Shown here: in pieces, positions 12,291 through 24,399 of the stretch
Layout of the letters: the number at the start of each line of letters is the position of its first letter
How positions within the stretch are numbered: the stretch's first letter is position 1
Translations under genes and position numbers: made by a program
Notes under the pieces: generated by a model
What the model saw: only the letters and a program-made list of their open reading frames with translations
Databases searched by the model: none
What the model was told of the DNA's origin: nothing
Assembly (NCBI RefSeq): GCF_040712315.1
Contig: NC_134014.1
Span: 40,661,634 to 40,725,633, forward strand
Source of the DNA: Castanea sativa
Taxonomy: Eukaryota > Streptophyta > Magnoliopsida > Fagales > Fagaceae
Length of the DNA stretch: 64,000 nt
Direction: 5' to 3'

Positions 12291-13083
12291 TCTTTTCTTT
12301 CTTTTCCATTCAGCAGTGACCGAGCGAGAGGTAACAATGGGACCTGTCCTCAACCCTTCCCGCAATAGGATAAAAAGCAAGTACACCATGCAACTAGCTG
12401 TCTAGTCATCTTCAAAAATAGTCAATTCCAGCACATGTAGTGATTGCCAAGAGCTGTATATCATCCATCTTTCGCTCTCTTTTAGCAGATTTGCTTACCA
12501 AAGAATCAGAGATGAACAATTTAACAAGACCAACATTTACAAGTAAAAGAAAAGGGGAAATTCTTAGTTTACATTGTATTTGCAACGTAAGATTCACGTT
12601 GTAGTCATTTGTTTAGTCTATAGTGTAAGATTTGCATTACTAGTACAATGTAAACCTACAATTACCTAAAGAAAAAAGAGTAATGGCTGAAATTAAAGAG
12701 TTATTCTAGTAACCAATATCACAAGTCTAAAACACAGCAGTGCAGAATAAGACCAAATGGAAATAAAAAGATTGATATCATTGTACATGGAATAAAATTT
12801 GAAGGCCAAAGGCACTTCCAGTCTCTACACATGCGGGGTCAGAAGCAAAACTCCCACTAATTGCAAGGAAAATTGGAGGTCTCTAAGACCCTGAAGGGAA
12901 ATACAAGGATGCCATGGAGCAAAGCAACATCATAAGAATTACAATTGCAATTGCAAGCTCCAAAAATTTGCCAGGATTTCTCCTCCCCTAACAAGTATCT
13001 TTATCCAACAACTGCATTTACTTTCTTACGATAGTGTACCCCCAATACAGATATTACATAGTTTTATAATTTTCTTGACGGGG

Positions 13084-13089
13084 TTTATT
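13084..13089 (-). terminator. Candidate poly(A) signal of the U-box gene
   Basis: AATAAA on the gene strand about 265 nt after the stop codon. The less AT-rich sequence between it and the stop (13090-13354) is consistent with a 3' untranslated region. Confidence 0.4.
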
Positions 13090-13354
13090 CGAAAACCATC
13101 GAGAGCACTGCCTACAAGGAGAACCCTGTACAGTGGTTGTTCCTGTCTACATTCTTCTTCATTTATGTTGAATCAATTGTTGGAATTGAAATACTTCAAT
13201 ATGTACAGGAGAGCAAACATGTACCTCAAAACCCCACCGCATTTTTTGGAGTTCGGTTCATCGGAGATCCATAGACTTAGATGTGGTAGGCCCTTTACCT
13301 TCCTTGCCCCAAAGCTTCAAAGGGTGGTGAGTGATACAGAGTAACATTTTCCAT

Positions 13355-14701
13355 TCATTGGATTGTTCTTGTAAGCTTGCACTTGGAGATGAAGATAGTA
13401 TCTGAATAATTTAGACTGCACAACTTCAAAAGCTCTGCAGACCGCTGCTTCAAGACAGGATTGCAACCACTTTGAATCACGAGGAGGAGCTTTGCCGCAA
13501 GACCCGCATCAACAGCAACTGAGGAACATTCTTCAGGGGCAAGTTTGCATACAGACCACAAGATTGACAAAGCATATTGGGTACAGCACTCTGAAACCCT
13601 CATTAATAGCCTCACCATATTCGGAATGGTATTTGAGCACTCCTTCAAAGCTAATCTTCCCTCCTGTACAGTAGACAATGCATCCAAGATGAACAGGGCT
13701 AATTCCAAGCAATCAGGATCCAAAGCAGGCAACAATTCAACCAATTGAGGAACAGCCCCTAGGCTCACAATCAAGGCCCTCACTTCTTTATGGAGGCATA
13801 TCGTCCTGAGGACCTTAAGTCCGGGCAAGACTCCATTCGAATGTCTCTTATCCTTCACCAGTCTCATCAAGCCAACCAAGAGGCTATGACTTGAAACAAC
13901 CTCTGACCTGAAATCCTTCTCTTCCATTAACATTTCGATCAATCGGGTACAATTGATTTTCGTCTCAATGCACCCTTCATTCAGAATATCCACCATTAAC
14001 GAAATCTTCGCAGGTTGCATCAAGTTCGTTTTTGACTCTGAATCCAGGGTCAAATTCACAAGAATCCCAATGACTTCTGAACCAACAGCATGGGATGTAA
14101 ATGGACCCAGTAATGATGAAATTACAGCAACCCCACCTTCATCAATCACTGTCTTCCTAGCAGTGGCATGAGCTGCCACGACTAGCTGAAGTTCCTTGAG
14201 GGCTTGAACTCTTGCTTGACCCTTCACCTTCTTTAGTGTCTCCAGAAGCTCCGACGCCCGTCCCTGTACATCTTCTGATTTCTTCTTCATGAGCAAATAC
14301 TTCTGTGAAAACCAAGTGTAGATTAGATGGTAAAGAGTCCTATTGGGTGTAATGGATTCATCCCAAAGCTCTTGCATTGTGGTGGGGCAGGTGAAGTGCC
14401 CCAAACTGAACCATTTGAGAATGTTGGACCTCTCATACGTTTGGCCCGTGCAAAGAGTCACAGGGTCTTGCATTGGTTCAAGGGAGATTGGGCAAATGAA
14501 CACAGATGGAACCTCGGATAAGTCCAGCTCTTCAATCATCTTCTTCAGATCCAACTTCTCTACACCAGCTCCAACAACCCCACCACCAACCCCACCCAAA
14601 ACCCCATCTTTGACAGCAGTGTCTAGATCTAGAACATGCCCATCTCTACCACCTTCATACCCAACAACCCCATCCCTCCTAGAGGGCTGAAACATAGGCA
14701 T
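13355..14701 (-). CDS. U-box/ARM-repeat E3 ubiquitin ligase, PUB30/31-like
   Basis: A 448-residue protein in one exon. The open frame begins 17 codons further upstream, but I chose the ATG giving MPMFQPSRRDG because this is how PUB30/PUB31-type proteins begin and the upstream 17 residues look like leader sequence. A glycine-rich segment (about 32-47) precedes the U-box (about 64-131: FICPISLEPMQDPVTLCTGQ, then CPTT and NRTLYHLIYTW). The rest, about 150-440, consists of Armadillo-type helical repeats (VISSLLGP, IGILVNLTLD, LKVLRTICLH, ALSILWSVCKLA). U-box proteins recruit E2 enzymes through a RING-like fold without zinc and ubiquitinate substrates bound by the ARM repeats. Arabidopsis PUB30 has been linked to salt response; whether this protein shares that role is inference. 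The frame is intact. Confidence 0.92.
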   Translation of the reverse strand: MPMFQPSRRDGVVGYEGGRDGHVLDLDTAVKDGVLGGVGGGVVGAGVEKLDLKKMIEELDLSEVPSVFICPISLEPMQDPVTLCTGQTYERSNILKWFSLGHFTCPTTMQELWDESITPNRTLYHLIYTWFSQKYLLMKKKSEDVQGRASELLETLKKVKGQARVQALKELQLVVAAHATARKTVIDEGGVAVISSLLGPFTSHAVGSEVIGILVNLTLDSESKTNLMQPAKISLMVDILNEGCIETKINCTRLIEMLMEEKDFRSEVVSSHSLLVGLMRLVKDKRHSNGVLPGLKVLRTICLHKEVRALIVSLGAVPQLVELLPALDPDCLELALFILDALSTVQEGRLALKECSNTIPNMVRLLMRVSECCTQYALSILWSVCKLAPEECSSVAVDAGLAAKLLLVIQSGCNPVLKQRSAELLKLCSLNYSDTIFISKCKLTRTIQ

Positions 14702-14819
14702 TTTCAGAATCCTCTTTTGAAACAGGAAACAAAAATAAATAAATAAACCCAAACTAAATATACAAAACTCCCACCCAAAATCACTGAACTAACAAGACCA
14801 CTCTTCAAGGCACATTACA

Positions 14820-15440
14820 CCTAGCTTGCACATGAGATGTGAAAAAAAGGGAATAAAAGAGAGAATATAACCCTCCAAGTTCTCTCTCATTGACAATCAC
14901 AAGCAACAATACTCTCTTTATTGTGTACACACACACACACACACTCATATACAGTTCCTTTTCACTTTCCCTTATCTGATCTCTTTCTATGGTCAAAAGA
15001 ATCATTACCATCATAACACACACTCACACACACACACAACACATCATAAACATACAATCAAACTTCTTTCACTTCATGTTCAAGCTTCAAAAGGGTTCAA
15101 TCAACAGCCCTTTTACCGAATAAAGATGCGAAAGCCAACAAAAAGAAATTTAGACTACCCCCCCCAAAGACCAACAGCAGTGCACACTTGCACACAAAAA
15201 CAAAACAAAAAAAAGAGACCACTGTATATAAATCTAACAAACAGTATAGAAATTTAGAGGAAAAAATAAGTGAGACCCAGATCATAGAAACAAGAAAATT
15301 GAGGAGCTTTGAGAAGAAAAATGAGAGAGGCCGTACCGCCAAGGTGAGAGAGAGAGAGAGAGATAGGGAAAGGAAGAGAGAAAAGCCATTCCCTGGCAAA
15401 AAGGCTCCACCTCTACACACTCTCACTCTTTGATGAGCCT
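14820..15440 (-). promoter_or_regulatory. Leader and proximal promoter of the U-box gene
   Basis: Upstream of the ATG the gene strand is pyrimidine-rich, with (CT)n at about 15345-15364 and (GT)n at about 14930-14943 and 15020-15038. CT-rich tracts are common in plant 5' leaders and core promoters. Whether a leader intron is present cannot be decided without transcripts. Confidence 0.4.
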
Positions 15441-15721
15441 TGACTCACTCTCTAGTTCTACTAGACTCCTACTACTACTACAAGCTCTTCTTTTTGGGCC
15501 TTTTTTGCTCAAAAAACAATAACCCTTCACTAAAAAAATATATTATTATTATTACTATATTTTAAAAAAAAATTTACTACTACTAGTACTATAATTGTGT
15601 GGGCTAGATAGGAATCTTTTTACAGTCACAGTTAAAAATATATAGTAACTTTGAATAATGTGGGGATGACCGGGAACAACGGGTTGTAGCCGGTTAATAA
15701 GACCCCTCGACCCGCGCACCA

Positions 15722-15740
15722 CACGTGCAGTCACGTCATC
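15722..15740. promoter_or_regulatory. Paired ACGT elements (G-box and ACGTCA)
   Basis: CACGTG (15722-15727) and TCACGTCATC (15731-15740) lie about one helical turn apart in a GC-rich patch roughly 1 kb upstream of the U-box ATG. ACGT-core pairs are typical binding sites for plant bZIP factors, including those of ABA and stress responses. Assignment to the U-box gene is inference. Confidence 0.4.
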
Positions 15741-15759
15741 TGTCGCCGTTATCTCCCGC

Positions 15760-16880
15760 TTCTCTGTTTATTACTTACTTTATTATCGACTTACACTGTT
15801 ACTCACACTTCAAATGACACTTACATCCCTCCTTATGCCTAAATCATCATTATTTTGTCTATAATATACTTTTTGGTCTAAATATAGAATTCACAATTGA
15901 GTAAAGTTTTTAAAGGTTTTACGTTAATAAACTATTTTAATAAATCTGTTATGAATAAACAAAAAAGTAACTTTTTTTTATAATTTTTTAAATTTTTCAT
16001 AAAAATATTTTTAAAATAGATTATTAATGTATTAGTTGAACCCAATTTTTAAAGAAAAATATTTAATACAAAATTTATTTTAAAAAATTGTCAACCTAAT
16101 ATTACCCATAAAAATAAATATCTTAATGAATACTGTATTTTATAATTTCTAGTATTCATAATATCACTTATATTTTAAATGACTTGTCAATACTCAATAC
16201 CAAAGTCATTCTACCAATATTATCAAAGATTATTTCTTTATGAAAAATTGAAGGTATCTTGAAATTTTTTGCATAAGAATTTACTTATTTTTTCAATTGA
16301 ATTTAATTATGAAAAAAAAATGATATGAATTGAAAAAAAAAATCTAATAAATGGTATATTCCTTACCTATGACTAACTGATAAAACTACCACTGTCATAT
16401 TCTTCAATTTCCATCACAAAATTAATGAACAAACTCTTTGCCGTATACATTAAGTCATCAAATATCTGACTAAAAAAAAAAGTCAACAAATTAATATAGT
16501 TGGTGATTCAAAATTTTATATTTTCTATATCTTCTTTTTAAATATTAATATTGGAGTGTAAAATATTGATATTTTTGTAATCAAATTTTAATTAAACTTT
16601 GATGCCAAAGTTTTTTTAAAAAATTTGTTGAGATGTGAAATCATAAGTGATATAACCTCATTCTTATATAGCCTTACCAATTAAATATATATATACATAT
16701 ATATGTGGCCGGCAAAAAGTGAAATAAATAAAACAAGTTGGTTTTAATCACATTACTATTCGCTCACACAATTAATTTATAGAGGTGAAATGCTAGGTTA
16801 ACCTTTAATTACCCATTATATGGCAAAGGATGAAAGCCAAATTAAAATCATGTGTTTATTGATTACCATTCAACATGAAA
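15760..16880. other. AT-rich intergenic DNA, no gene seen
   Basis: Very AT-rich with stops in all frames. No repeat ends or coding sequence recognised. Confidence 0.5.
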
Positions 16881-16889
16881 TAACCTTGA

Positions 16890-17481
16890 AATGGCTAAGT
16901 GTTCGTCCTTAGGTTTGATCCGAGGAAGAGATTACAATTAGATTATTTCTCTTTATTTCTCTCTCTCTCTCTCTATCAACCTCCTATGATCTAGATGTTT
17001 CTTGGCTTTATATAGCTTAGCAAAGATGCATCCAAGTCTTGCATTTGGAGGGTCATGATTAGACTTCCCTGATACTTGTCCCATCAAGATCTTGCTAGAA
17101 GGTTTTTACATTAGGGTATGTGGAAACATTATTCATGGTCATTTCTCCATTAATGCGACCAACTAAGTGGTTACAGTGCATTCAATGCAGAGAGGATGAC
17201 CACTTTGTCATTCCTTTTTCTTCTCTTCCTTGTTCAATGCCAAGTTACCTTTGTCCCCCTCCCCCCTCCCGGCCGGACTATTCCGTACTCCTTTCAATTT
17301 TGACCCTCGACCTTCCAAGGTTAGGCAGATGTCCTTGGCGCCCTCGCCAATTATGGTTGTTCAGCTTATGTATGAGTTAAGCGTATATTTTCTGAGGACA
17401 ACCCATCTATGTTTTCCAAGATTTACCTTCACATGAACTTCATCAGTTGTTTGGATCATCACCCCCCCCCCTCCCACCCCA
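16890..17481 (-). mobile_element. Probable LTR remnant, minus orientation
   Basis: On the minus strand this reads like the LTRs elsewhere in the window: a CGCATTAATGG phrase, a TATA box (GCTATATAAAGCC, near 17011), then a CT/GA tract and a GGATCAAACC segment. The right edge may be ...CCCCA at 17481, giving TGGGG on the minus strand. No target duplication was found, so limits are approximate. Open frames here (17120-17436) are not genes. Confidence 0.4.
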
Positions 17482-17499
17482 TGATATATATTACCACTA

Positions 17500-17760
17500 A
17501 ACTTAAAATAATGCTACGAACGTATTTGATTAACAACAAATTTATTAATTGTTGTTTAGCCAAAAAAAAACACAAATTTATTAATTGTTAAAGTGATTGA
17601 TTATGAACAACGAAGACAATTGACACTTTCAAGTACACCGTTTTTTCTTCACAACTTACATGTTAAAGTTTTAATTTTTTTTTAGAGTGTTGATTTTTAT
17701 TTTATTTTATTTTATATAAGTGATGATAATGGTGTAAGTAAAACAGAAAAGGACAAAGTG
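17500..17760. other. Intergenic DNA, no gene seen
   Basis: AT-rich, with the phrase AAATTTATTAATTGTT duplicated near 17537 and 17574. Nothing coding. Confidence 0.4.
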
Positions 17761-18119
17761 GTCTTTGGATAAAAAGGGACGTAGCCGCACGAAGCCAAAA
17801 AGGTGGTCCAGTTTCAGTAAAGACTAGCAAAACCAAAGCCCCCACGGGGACGAGGAGACCGGTTACCAGCCACGATTAGATAACTAGGGGGGTAAACTGG
17901 ACCTTCCGCTGTACTATATACGAAGGCACATCTCGTTTTAGCAAATCGAATATTTCAGAAACCCCTTCCTTTTAAAAAATAAACTAAAAACGAACCTCAC
18001 GTTTTTCTCAAAAAAAAAAAAAAGCACCAAAATTCAAAAAAAGAAATAATAAAACTGAAGTGGGCCCCCACTATCCAGATCTTTATTTTTGTTAATTATA
18101 TTAGTTTTAGGAAAAGCAA

Positions 18120-18360
18120 CCAGCTAAGCGTTTGACCATGACAGTTTTTTTTTGCTTTGACTGTACGCCTCGGTTGGCTTATCCGGTCTTTGCTTTGACT
18201 GCTTTGCTTATTGCCAAGTCCGAGACTGTGAGAGAGAAAGAGTCTCTCTCTCTGTTCTTCTGCTCTTGCTCTTGCCCACTTCTCTGTTTTGCCTCCATTC
18301 CAATCACCCACTGCCACGTGACTCTGGGAAACGTGTCTCTCAGGCTACATCTCTGATTTC
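18120..18360 (+). promoter_or_regulatory. Promoter-like segment with W-box cluster, no gene attached
   Basis: Three W-boxes (TTGACC 18132-18137, TTGACT 18157-18162 and 18195-18200) lie within 70 bp, followed by a CT-rich leader-like tract (18240-18290), a G-box CACGTG (18315-18320) and a further ACGTG near 18331. W-boxes bind WRKY factors. The layout resembles the promoter and 5' leader of a plus-strand gene, but no credible coding exon follows. Confidence 0.35.
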
Positions 18361-18669
18361 ACTTCATTTTTTAGCATTAGTATATTCTTTGGTTCTAGTA
18401 TTAATTAAAATAAAGCTAATCCAGCAGCTATTTGGTAGTAGGAGTTGGGACCAAATATTTTTAATTTTTTTTTAAGGAGTAAATTTTTATGATCATTGAT
18501 TGTGGTTGCTAGGGTAAATTTCTTTTATTCTATAGTGTTAGGTGGCGAAGATGGTTGGTTTTAATCAGGCTATGTATGTAGGTAGAGACATGTATTATTA
18601 TCACTTTGAATACCATTTCATTTTGGGTGGATTTGGGGCATTTATTTTACTTGCAATGCTTTTTTTTTT

Positions 18670-18675
<6 letters not shown>

Positions 18676-18712
<37 letters not shown>
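18676..18712. repeat. (TA)n microsatellite
   Basis: A TA run preceded by a poly(T) tract. Confidence 0.85.
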
Positions 18713-18729
18713 ATTTTGAAATAAAGACT

Positions 18730-19470
18730 TGACCCATCTAAATCTGGTCCTCAAGTCAAGTCTGATAAAAATTTGAAGTTCTATATCTTAAAGAGTACAA
18801 GCTTATGAAGATGCATATCTAGTTTTAGGGTTGGAATCACATGAGCATATGCTAAATAATACTATCATATATAGGCTGTCACATGACCCAACAAGGGAGT
18901 TATTGTGATGAATAAGCATTACAAGGATTTATAATTTTATAACTCATGTTTTGGATACTGGAAATCATGACTTTACAAAGATTAAAACACACCAACTATT
19001 CGGTATAAGATGTAAGTTAAGAGTTTTATTATTTCAACAATATCGACCCCTACATTATTTATCACTATCATTTCACTATAATACTTTTATCTACCAACTT
19101 ATATTTTTAGTGGGCTTGGCCATTTCGGCTCCACAAGTCTCACAATCACAAACACAATGGTTGTTTGCAATTAAATTAAGCTTTCAATCCCGTGCGGTAT
19201 TTGGCGGAAGAAGAGGGATTACATAATGACTCCTGAAAGTTGATGAAGAGCCATGTCTTGATGAGTCCTAATTAAACAACATATCTAACTTTTGCAACGA
19301 CTCAAAGTACCAATTACTTGATTTTTTTAAAAGGATGATGTTATTTGAACAAAATATGGTTACAAATTTAGTTGTAGTTTAATTAAGACTACAATCTCAC
19401 TAAAAAAAAATAACATGATTATATATTTCGAAAATCTAACTGTAACATTACATGTTTTTTTTATGTTTTT
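18730..19470. other. Intergenic DNA, no gene seen
   Basis: No supported coding sequence. ACAAATTTAGTTGTAGTTTAATTAAGA near 19371 (pattern only) recurs in similar form at about 52570 and 20450, so part of this is a dispersed repeat. Confidence 0.4.
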
Positions 19471-19475
19471 AATAC

Positions 19476-20216
19476 TGTAAGTGCACAATTGCACCTGGAC
19501 CCAAGAATAGTTATGGGCTCAGGCCCAATGAGCCTTAAACAATAAGAATTTGTAGAGTGTGGGCTTGAAACCCAGGTTAGAAGTATATGAGGATTAAATG
19601 ACAAACTAAAGATTGCAAGTAATTGAAAACAACAAGGAATATTGTAAGCCTCTCGGACGTAAGCCGAGATTCTTATATTATATCTCTCCCTTTGTCTTTT
19701 GTCTTTTTAGGTTACAAAAAATTCCGTCCCGTTTCTGTTCCCGGTCCCTCCTTAAATACTCCTCTTTTTAATACTTTATACACGTGTTGCCCCAATTCCT
19801 CCCTTAGCCTAGATATTTCTTTTCTTAGTGCCTTTGAACAGTAACTAGAAGTTTCCCTTCCACTGTTCAAGTGTCACCTCCCCATTAATGCAACAGGGGT
19901 GGTAGGTGCAGGGTCTTTAATGTGGAAGTAGCAGCCTTTATTTTTGACATTTCTTCAACACCGGTGCTTCTGGGGCATTCTGGGGTTCACCCCCTTTAAC
20001 CATTGGTCTTGACCGTGCCATTCCCTAACCTGTACCATGAAGTACCGGGTTCTTTGGTTTCAGTCCGAGGGGAAAAGCATCCTCGGCTCGGTCCTCGGAT
20101 CCTCGGCGTATGGGCCGACCTAGAGTATCAACAAGCCCTAAACCCAAGAGTAGGTCGGCCTTCCTTAGCAAGGCCCAATGGCCCATATCCCTATTAAGAT
20201 ATTTTCACTCCCCACA
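19476..20216 (-). mobile_element. Solo LTR, Tat-type gypsy family, TSD AATAC
   Basis: Read on the minus strand, the segment begins TGTGGGGAGTGAAAATATC and ends GCAATTGTGCACTTACA, like the LTRs of the full element at 30858-42816 (TGTGGGGG...TGTGCACTTACA). It shares the internal phrase CGGCTTACGTCCGAG and a region matching GGGCTCATTGGGCC. The 5-bp AATAC is repeated exactly on both sides (19471-19475 and 20217-20221). A G-box CACGTG lies at 19781 and a TATTTAAGG on the minus strand near 19752. No internal domain is present, so this is a solo LTR formed by LTR-LTR recombination. Length is 741 bp. Confidence 0.85.
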
Positions 20217-20221
20217 AATAC

Positions 20222-21480
20222 ATATGTCAAATCTTGTGTCAATTAAATATTATTTAATATTTGATCTATACACTTACTTTTGCTTATAATTTTGAAACAC
20301 AAATTTGAAATTTAAATATTTTATTGATGACATAGTTATTAATATTTAATTTTCTGAAAATTTTGCAAATATGGAGAATATAAGAAAAATAAAAATAAAT
20401 TAATGATGGATTTATCAAAATTCAAATATATTTAAAAGATATTGAATAGAGTTATAGTCTTAGGCTACAACTAAGTTTGTTGCGAAATTTTCTCCATGTT
20501 ATTTTTATTCTCATTTGTTATATTTCGTGGAACTCATGTACTCCAAGAACTGATTGTTACATGCAGTGTCCATTTCAATAAATTGTACCACGAATTATTT
20601 GTCTGCTTGATGTGTCACACTTAAACTCTCAAATCCACATGATTGTTGTAGTTTTTTTTTTTTTTAACACTAGACATGTTTTAGAGAAATTGGACCACTC
20701 TTAATCTGGGCCTTAATGAAGGAATTATGGGAGAAGTCGGGCCTAGCCTTTTGCAGAACCTTTAGTGGGCCTAACGTTCTGATTGGTGTAGGCTGAAATT
20801 TAAGCTGGATGTGTATATCCTATCTCATTTGATAAATAATATCTGGTACTCTTTCAGTTCCATGATACATTTGCCCATTTGGACTGCGGTCTGAGGAGGG
20901 CTGGAGAAAGCCTCTGAGATGAGAGATCTCCACTCACGAAATAAAATCTATTAGGCCACAAAAGGCATCCTTCACATTAAACTTATTAACATGCCTAGAT
21001 AAGCAAAATGCCAAGACCACAGGTCCACAACTTAATTTTGACACAACTTTCTCTCGTGTCAAGCTAGGAGCAGTTGAGTAAAAGTGGTGAGTTTATATAA
21101 GTCTACTCCACCCCTCACAACTCACTAAATGGATAAGTTGTGACAAAATTATATCAAAAGTTGTCAGGCTGACATTATTAATAGATAAGATCTTGAACAA
21201 AAGGAGCCTAGGCTGTTACAAACACTTTCAAGTGACGTTTGCTTGAGATATAGATGGCCTGAGCATGACATTAGTAAGTCCAGGTTTTTTTTTTTTTTTT
21301 TTTAACTCTATTTTAAAAAAAAGGATTGAGAGTTCATTTCAGATATTATTACAACAAGTATGTACTCCGTGCATATACAAATGTATAATTAAATAAAATC
21401 ACAATTACATAATTCAAATTAACTTTTTTTTAAAAGATGATCAAATTATATATGGTATTAGTTTACAATTTTTTTAAACT
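20222..21480. other. Intergenic DNA, no gene seen
   Basis: Mixed AT-rich sequence with moderate GC patches (20690-20960 and 21040-21120) that look like decayed repeats. No coding stretch or clear repeat boundary. Confidence 0.4.
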
Positions 21481-21499
21481 ATACATTTCTAAAATATGT

Positions 21500-21790
21500 A
21501 ATAGTTTCTCATTATATATATAATTTAGAATTTCATTGGTTTTAGACTCTTCTGTTTTTGCACTTAATATTTAGTTTGCCACAAAAATTAAAAACTTAAA
21601 TGGATACATGACAAAAAATTGGACTTTAATTGAAATCTAATTTAGAATCGAATTGGATTTGAACTCTTTAATTTTTACATTCAATAATTCATTCGGCATT
21701 AAATTGAAAATTAAATACGACACATGACACAAAATTGAGAATCCAATTAAAAACTAATTGGATATTCTCTAAGCTTTGATTTTTAATATA
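21500..21790. repeat. Dispersed AT-rich repeat (TTAGAATT/GCACAAAATTG family)
   Basis: Contains repeated phrases of the type CATGACACAAAATTGAGA and TAATTTAGAATCGAATTGGA that recur at 23620-23830, 51340-51440 and 56020-56060. At 51322 and 55888 the family appears to have Helitron-like ends; here the ends are lost. Confidence 0.45.
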
Positions 21791-21799
21791 TACAATGAG

Positions 21800-24240
21800 A
21801 GTGACTCTATTTTTTAGGCAATATTTTAGTGGGAGTTAGAGTTATATTTTTACTGGATTGTCCTTTAGTTTTGTCTCTATTTAAATATAGGGGTGTGGGG
21901 GAATTTTTGAACCAAAAAATAGGATCCGAACCAGGGGAAGCCCCCTTAAATAGTAATATTGATAAGAGACCTAATTAATTGAGTTAATAAAAATCTAGAA
22001 ATCAAAATTAAATTCTGAACCGGTTAGTTTTTTTATATTGAGAAACTTGTAATCAATGTTTTAATGAAAACCCAAAAAAAAATTTCAATTGTAGCCTTAT
22101 TATAAATATAAAACGAGAAAGACAATTTAATAGCCTTATTATAAATTAAAACGAGAAAGACAATTTTTGAGAGAGACCAAAAAATCAAATCATAACCTAA
22201 TGTAATCCAAATACCTAAATAAAAATCAATCCAACCAAATTTCTCATACCCAGATGTAAGAAAGAAAAAAAAAAAAAAAAACTTTATCGATAGTAGTTTT
22301 GACAATAAAAGAAGGGTTAGGAATTGAAATTCCTAAATTGACACAAAACCTAATTGAAGACAATAGGAAAAGAGATTTGTCTTAGATTAATTGAGAAATA
22401 CCTAAAGAGAATGATCTGATATGGGGGTTGGGTCGAAGATTGAAGACGTTGGCAAAAATGGTCGAGCTTGGGTTTGTGTTTGAGAGAGGTTTGTTTTAGA
22501 GTTTTATGATCGAGTTTGCTTATTTTTTTTAAATAAAAAATCAGGTTTGCTTTTGGGGAAGAAAGAGAGGTTTTTTAATTAGTTTATTAATTTTAATAGA
22601 AAGAAATAAATTGGATTTAAAAAAATGCTGATGTGTAAAATTGTGTAGAAGTCAACCAAAAGTCAAAGGTTTTAGTTATATGCATAACTCAGTGCATAAG
22701 CACGAGTACATTTAAACTTGGTGTAGGAATTACAACTTACAAATTTTTAAGTCATGAATTTCTAAAATATGTAATTGTGGAAGCAAGAATTTAGATTTAG
22801 CTTAATTTCCTGCTTATAATCACAAATAATTTTTATTATGGGCTTAATATAATCTGCAATGAGAGATTTGAACAAAAACTGATAATTTTTTTGCTTTTCA
22901 CAAATATGCTTTGTACTTTATTGATAGAATCTTTTCTATTACATTCCTCACTAAGTATCTCTTTTTTTCTTTTTTCTTTTTTTATAGCTTTTTTGGTTTA
23001 AATAAAAAAAAAAAAAATTCTCCTCTCTTTATCTATCTTCTTTCCTTTTATATTCCCCTTTCTCCTTCTTCTTCATCCTTATCCTTTGCTTGGTTCTCCT
23101 TATTTTCTTTTCTAGCATGTGCCATAGCAGATGCTGTCCTAGCATAATTGGGCAACCTTCTGGCCTATTAGGCTTTTTCTTTTTCTTTTTTCCTTGAGGT
23201 TATGATTGAAAAAGACTTTTTAGGGCCTTCTGTTTTATTTTGATAAGTTATCTGTTGCATTAAATGCAATTGTGTAAGGTGGGTTATTGTGGATTTATCA
23301 GGAATATCTGGAGGACATCCTTGGATACTTTGTGCGTACATCGGTGGGATGCCTTTGATAGCTTGAAATTTGAATTGATGTGGATAGTGTAATCAGTAGG
23401 CCCTCTCCTCGGACGGTTCAAGCGGTTCACTCATGCTTGGACTAAGGGTGATAGGTCATGTTAGGTCAGATTCCGAGGTTCAAGATCTTTTGGGCATTTT
23501 TAATTACTTCTTGTTTCACATTTTACCTGTATTTTGGGGTATTTGCTTCCATATTTGGGCCCCATATCTCAGAATGATATGTTCTGGGCCTGTTTCAATC
23601 CAAGGTCTAATGATTATTACGAGACACATAGCACAAAATTGAATTCTAATTAAAATACAGTGTAGAATTTAATTAAATTTATATTCTTTGATTTTTGCAT
23701 ATAATAATTCATTTGACACATAAATTTAAAAATCAGATGGAAACGTAGCGCAAAATTAGACTTCAATTTATAATTTAATTAGATTTTCTCTTTGCTTTTA
23801 ATTGGATTATATATATAAAGTCTATGAGAGTGGCCTTTCCATTAGTATTGATAGAAAGAAAGAAAAAAAGTATAATTCTCAATTTAAAATAAGGTCAGGT
23901 GAGTTGGGTGTAAAGAGTAAAAGACACTTTTTTTCTACTTTTTTTTTTTTTCTTTCTCTCTTTCTTTCTTCTTCTTCTTCTTCTTCTTTTCTTTAAAAAA
24001 GAAAAAAAGAAAAAAAAAAGAAATAAGCACACTCAAGGGATGGGGGAGACTAAAAACTGAAATGGAAAGACTAATGGTTTAAAAAAAAAATTAAAAAAGA
24101 AGAAGAAAGAAATGGCTAGACTAATGTGGTCTAAAACCATTTTTAATATTTACCGAGTTATGTGGACCTAGTTGCTCAGGTTCACTGATGGCCCATGATC
24201 TTTTTTAAGAATTTTATTATTATTATTATTATTATTTTGT
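21800..24240. other. Intergenic DNA with decayed repeats, no gene seen
   Basis: The stretch 22990-23625 has features of a decayed minus-strand LTR (pyrimidine tract, reversed TATA-like GAATATAAAAGG, a CCTCGGACGG phrase) but lacks resolvable ends. It interrupts the dispersed repeat that resumes at 23620-23830. The remainder is AT-rich, with (CTT)n at about 23958-23990. Confidence 0.4.
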
Positions 24241-24252
24241 TGATAAACCGTA

Positions 24253-24392
24253 ATGGTCTGTTTGGATTGAGAGGGAAAGAGGGGAGTAGAGTAAAGTAGA
24301 GTAGATTTAGCACAAAATTAGCTTATTTTTAGCTAATACTACTCTACTCCCCTCCACTCTCCCTCCTTCCCCTCTCTATCCAAACAGGCCAT
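24253..24392. mobile_element. Short MITE with TA flanks
   Basis: A 140-bp element with long imperfect terminal inverted repeats: ATGGTCTGTTTGGATTGAGA at the left and, reversed, ATGGCCTGTTTGGATAGAGA at the right. The arms continue as GAGGGGAGTAGAGT and its partner. TA occurs on both sides (24251-24252 and 24393-24394). The GTTTGGAT ending is a common form among plant MITEs. Confidence 0.65.
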
Positions 24393-24399
24393 TAATCTC

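Noticed and set aside
14702..14752. Upstream ATG of the U-box gene (17 extra residues)
   Set aside because: The hydrophobic MGLFIYFCFLFQ extension is not typical of the family, and the downstream MPMFQ start matches known relatives.
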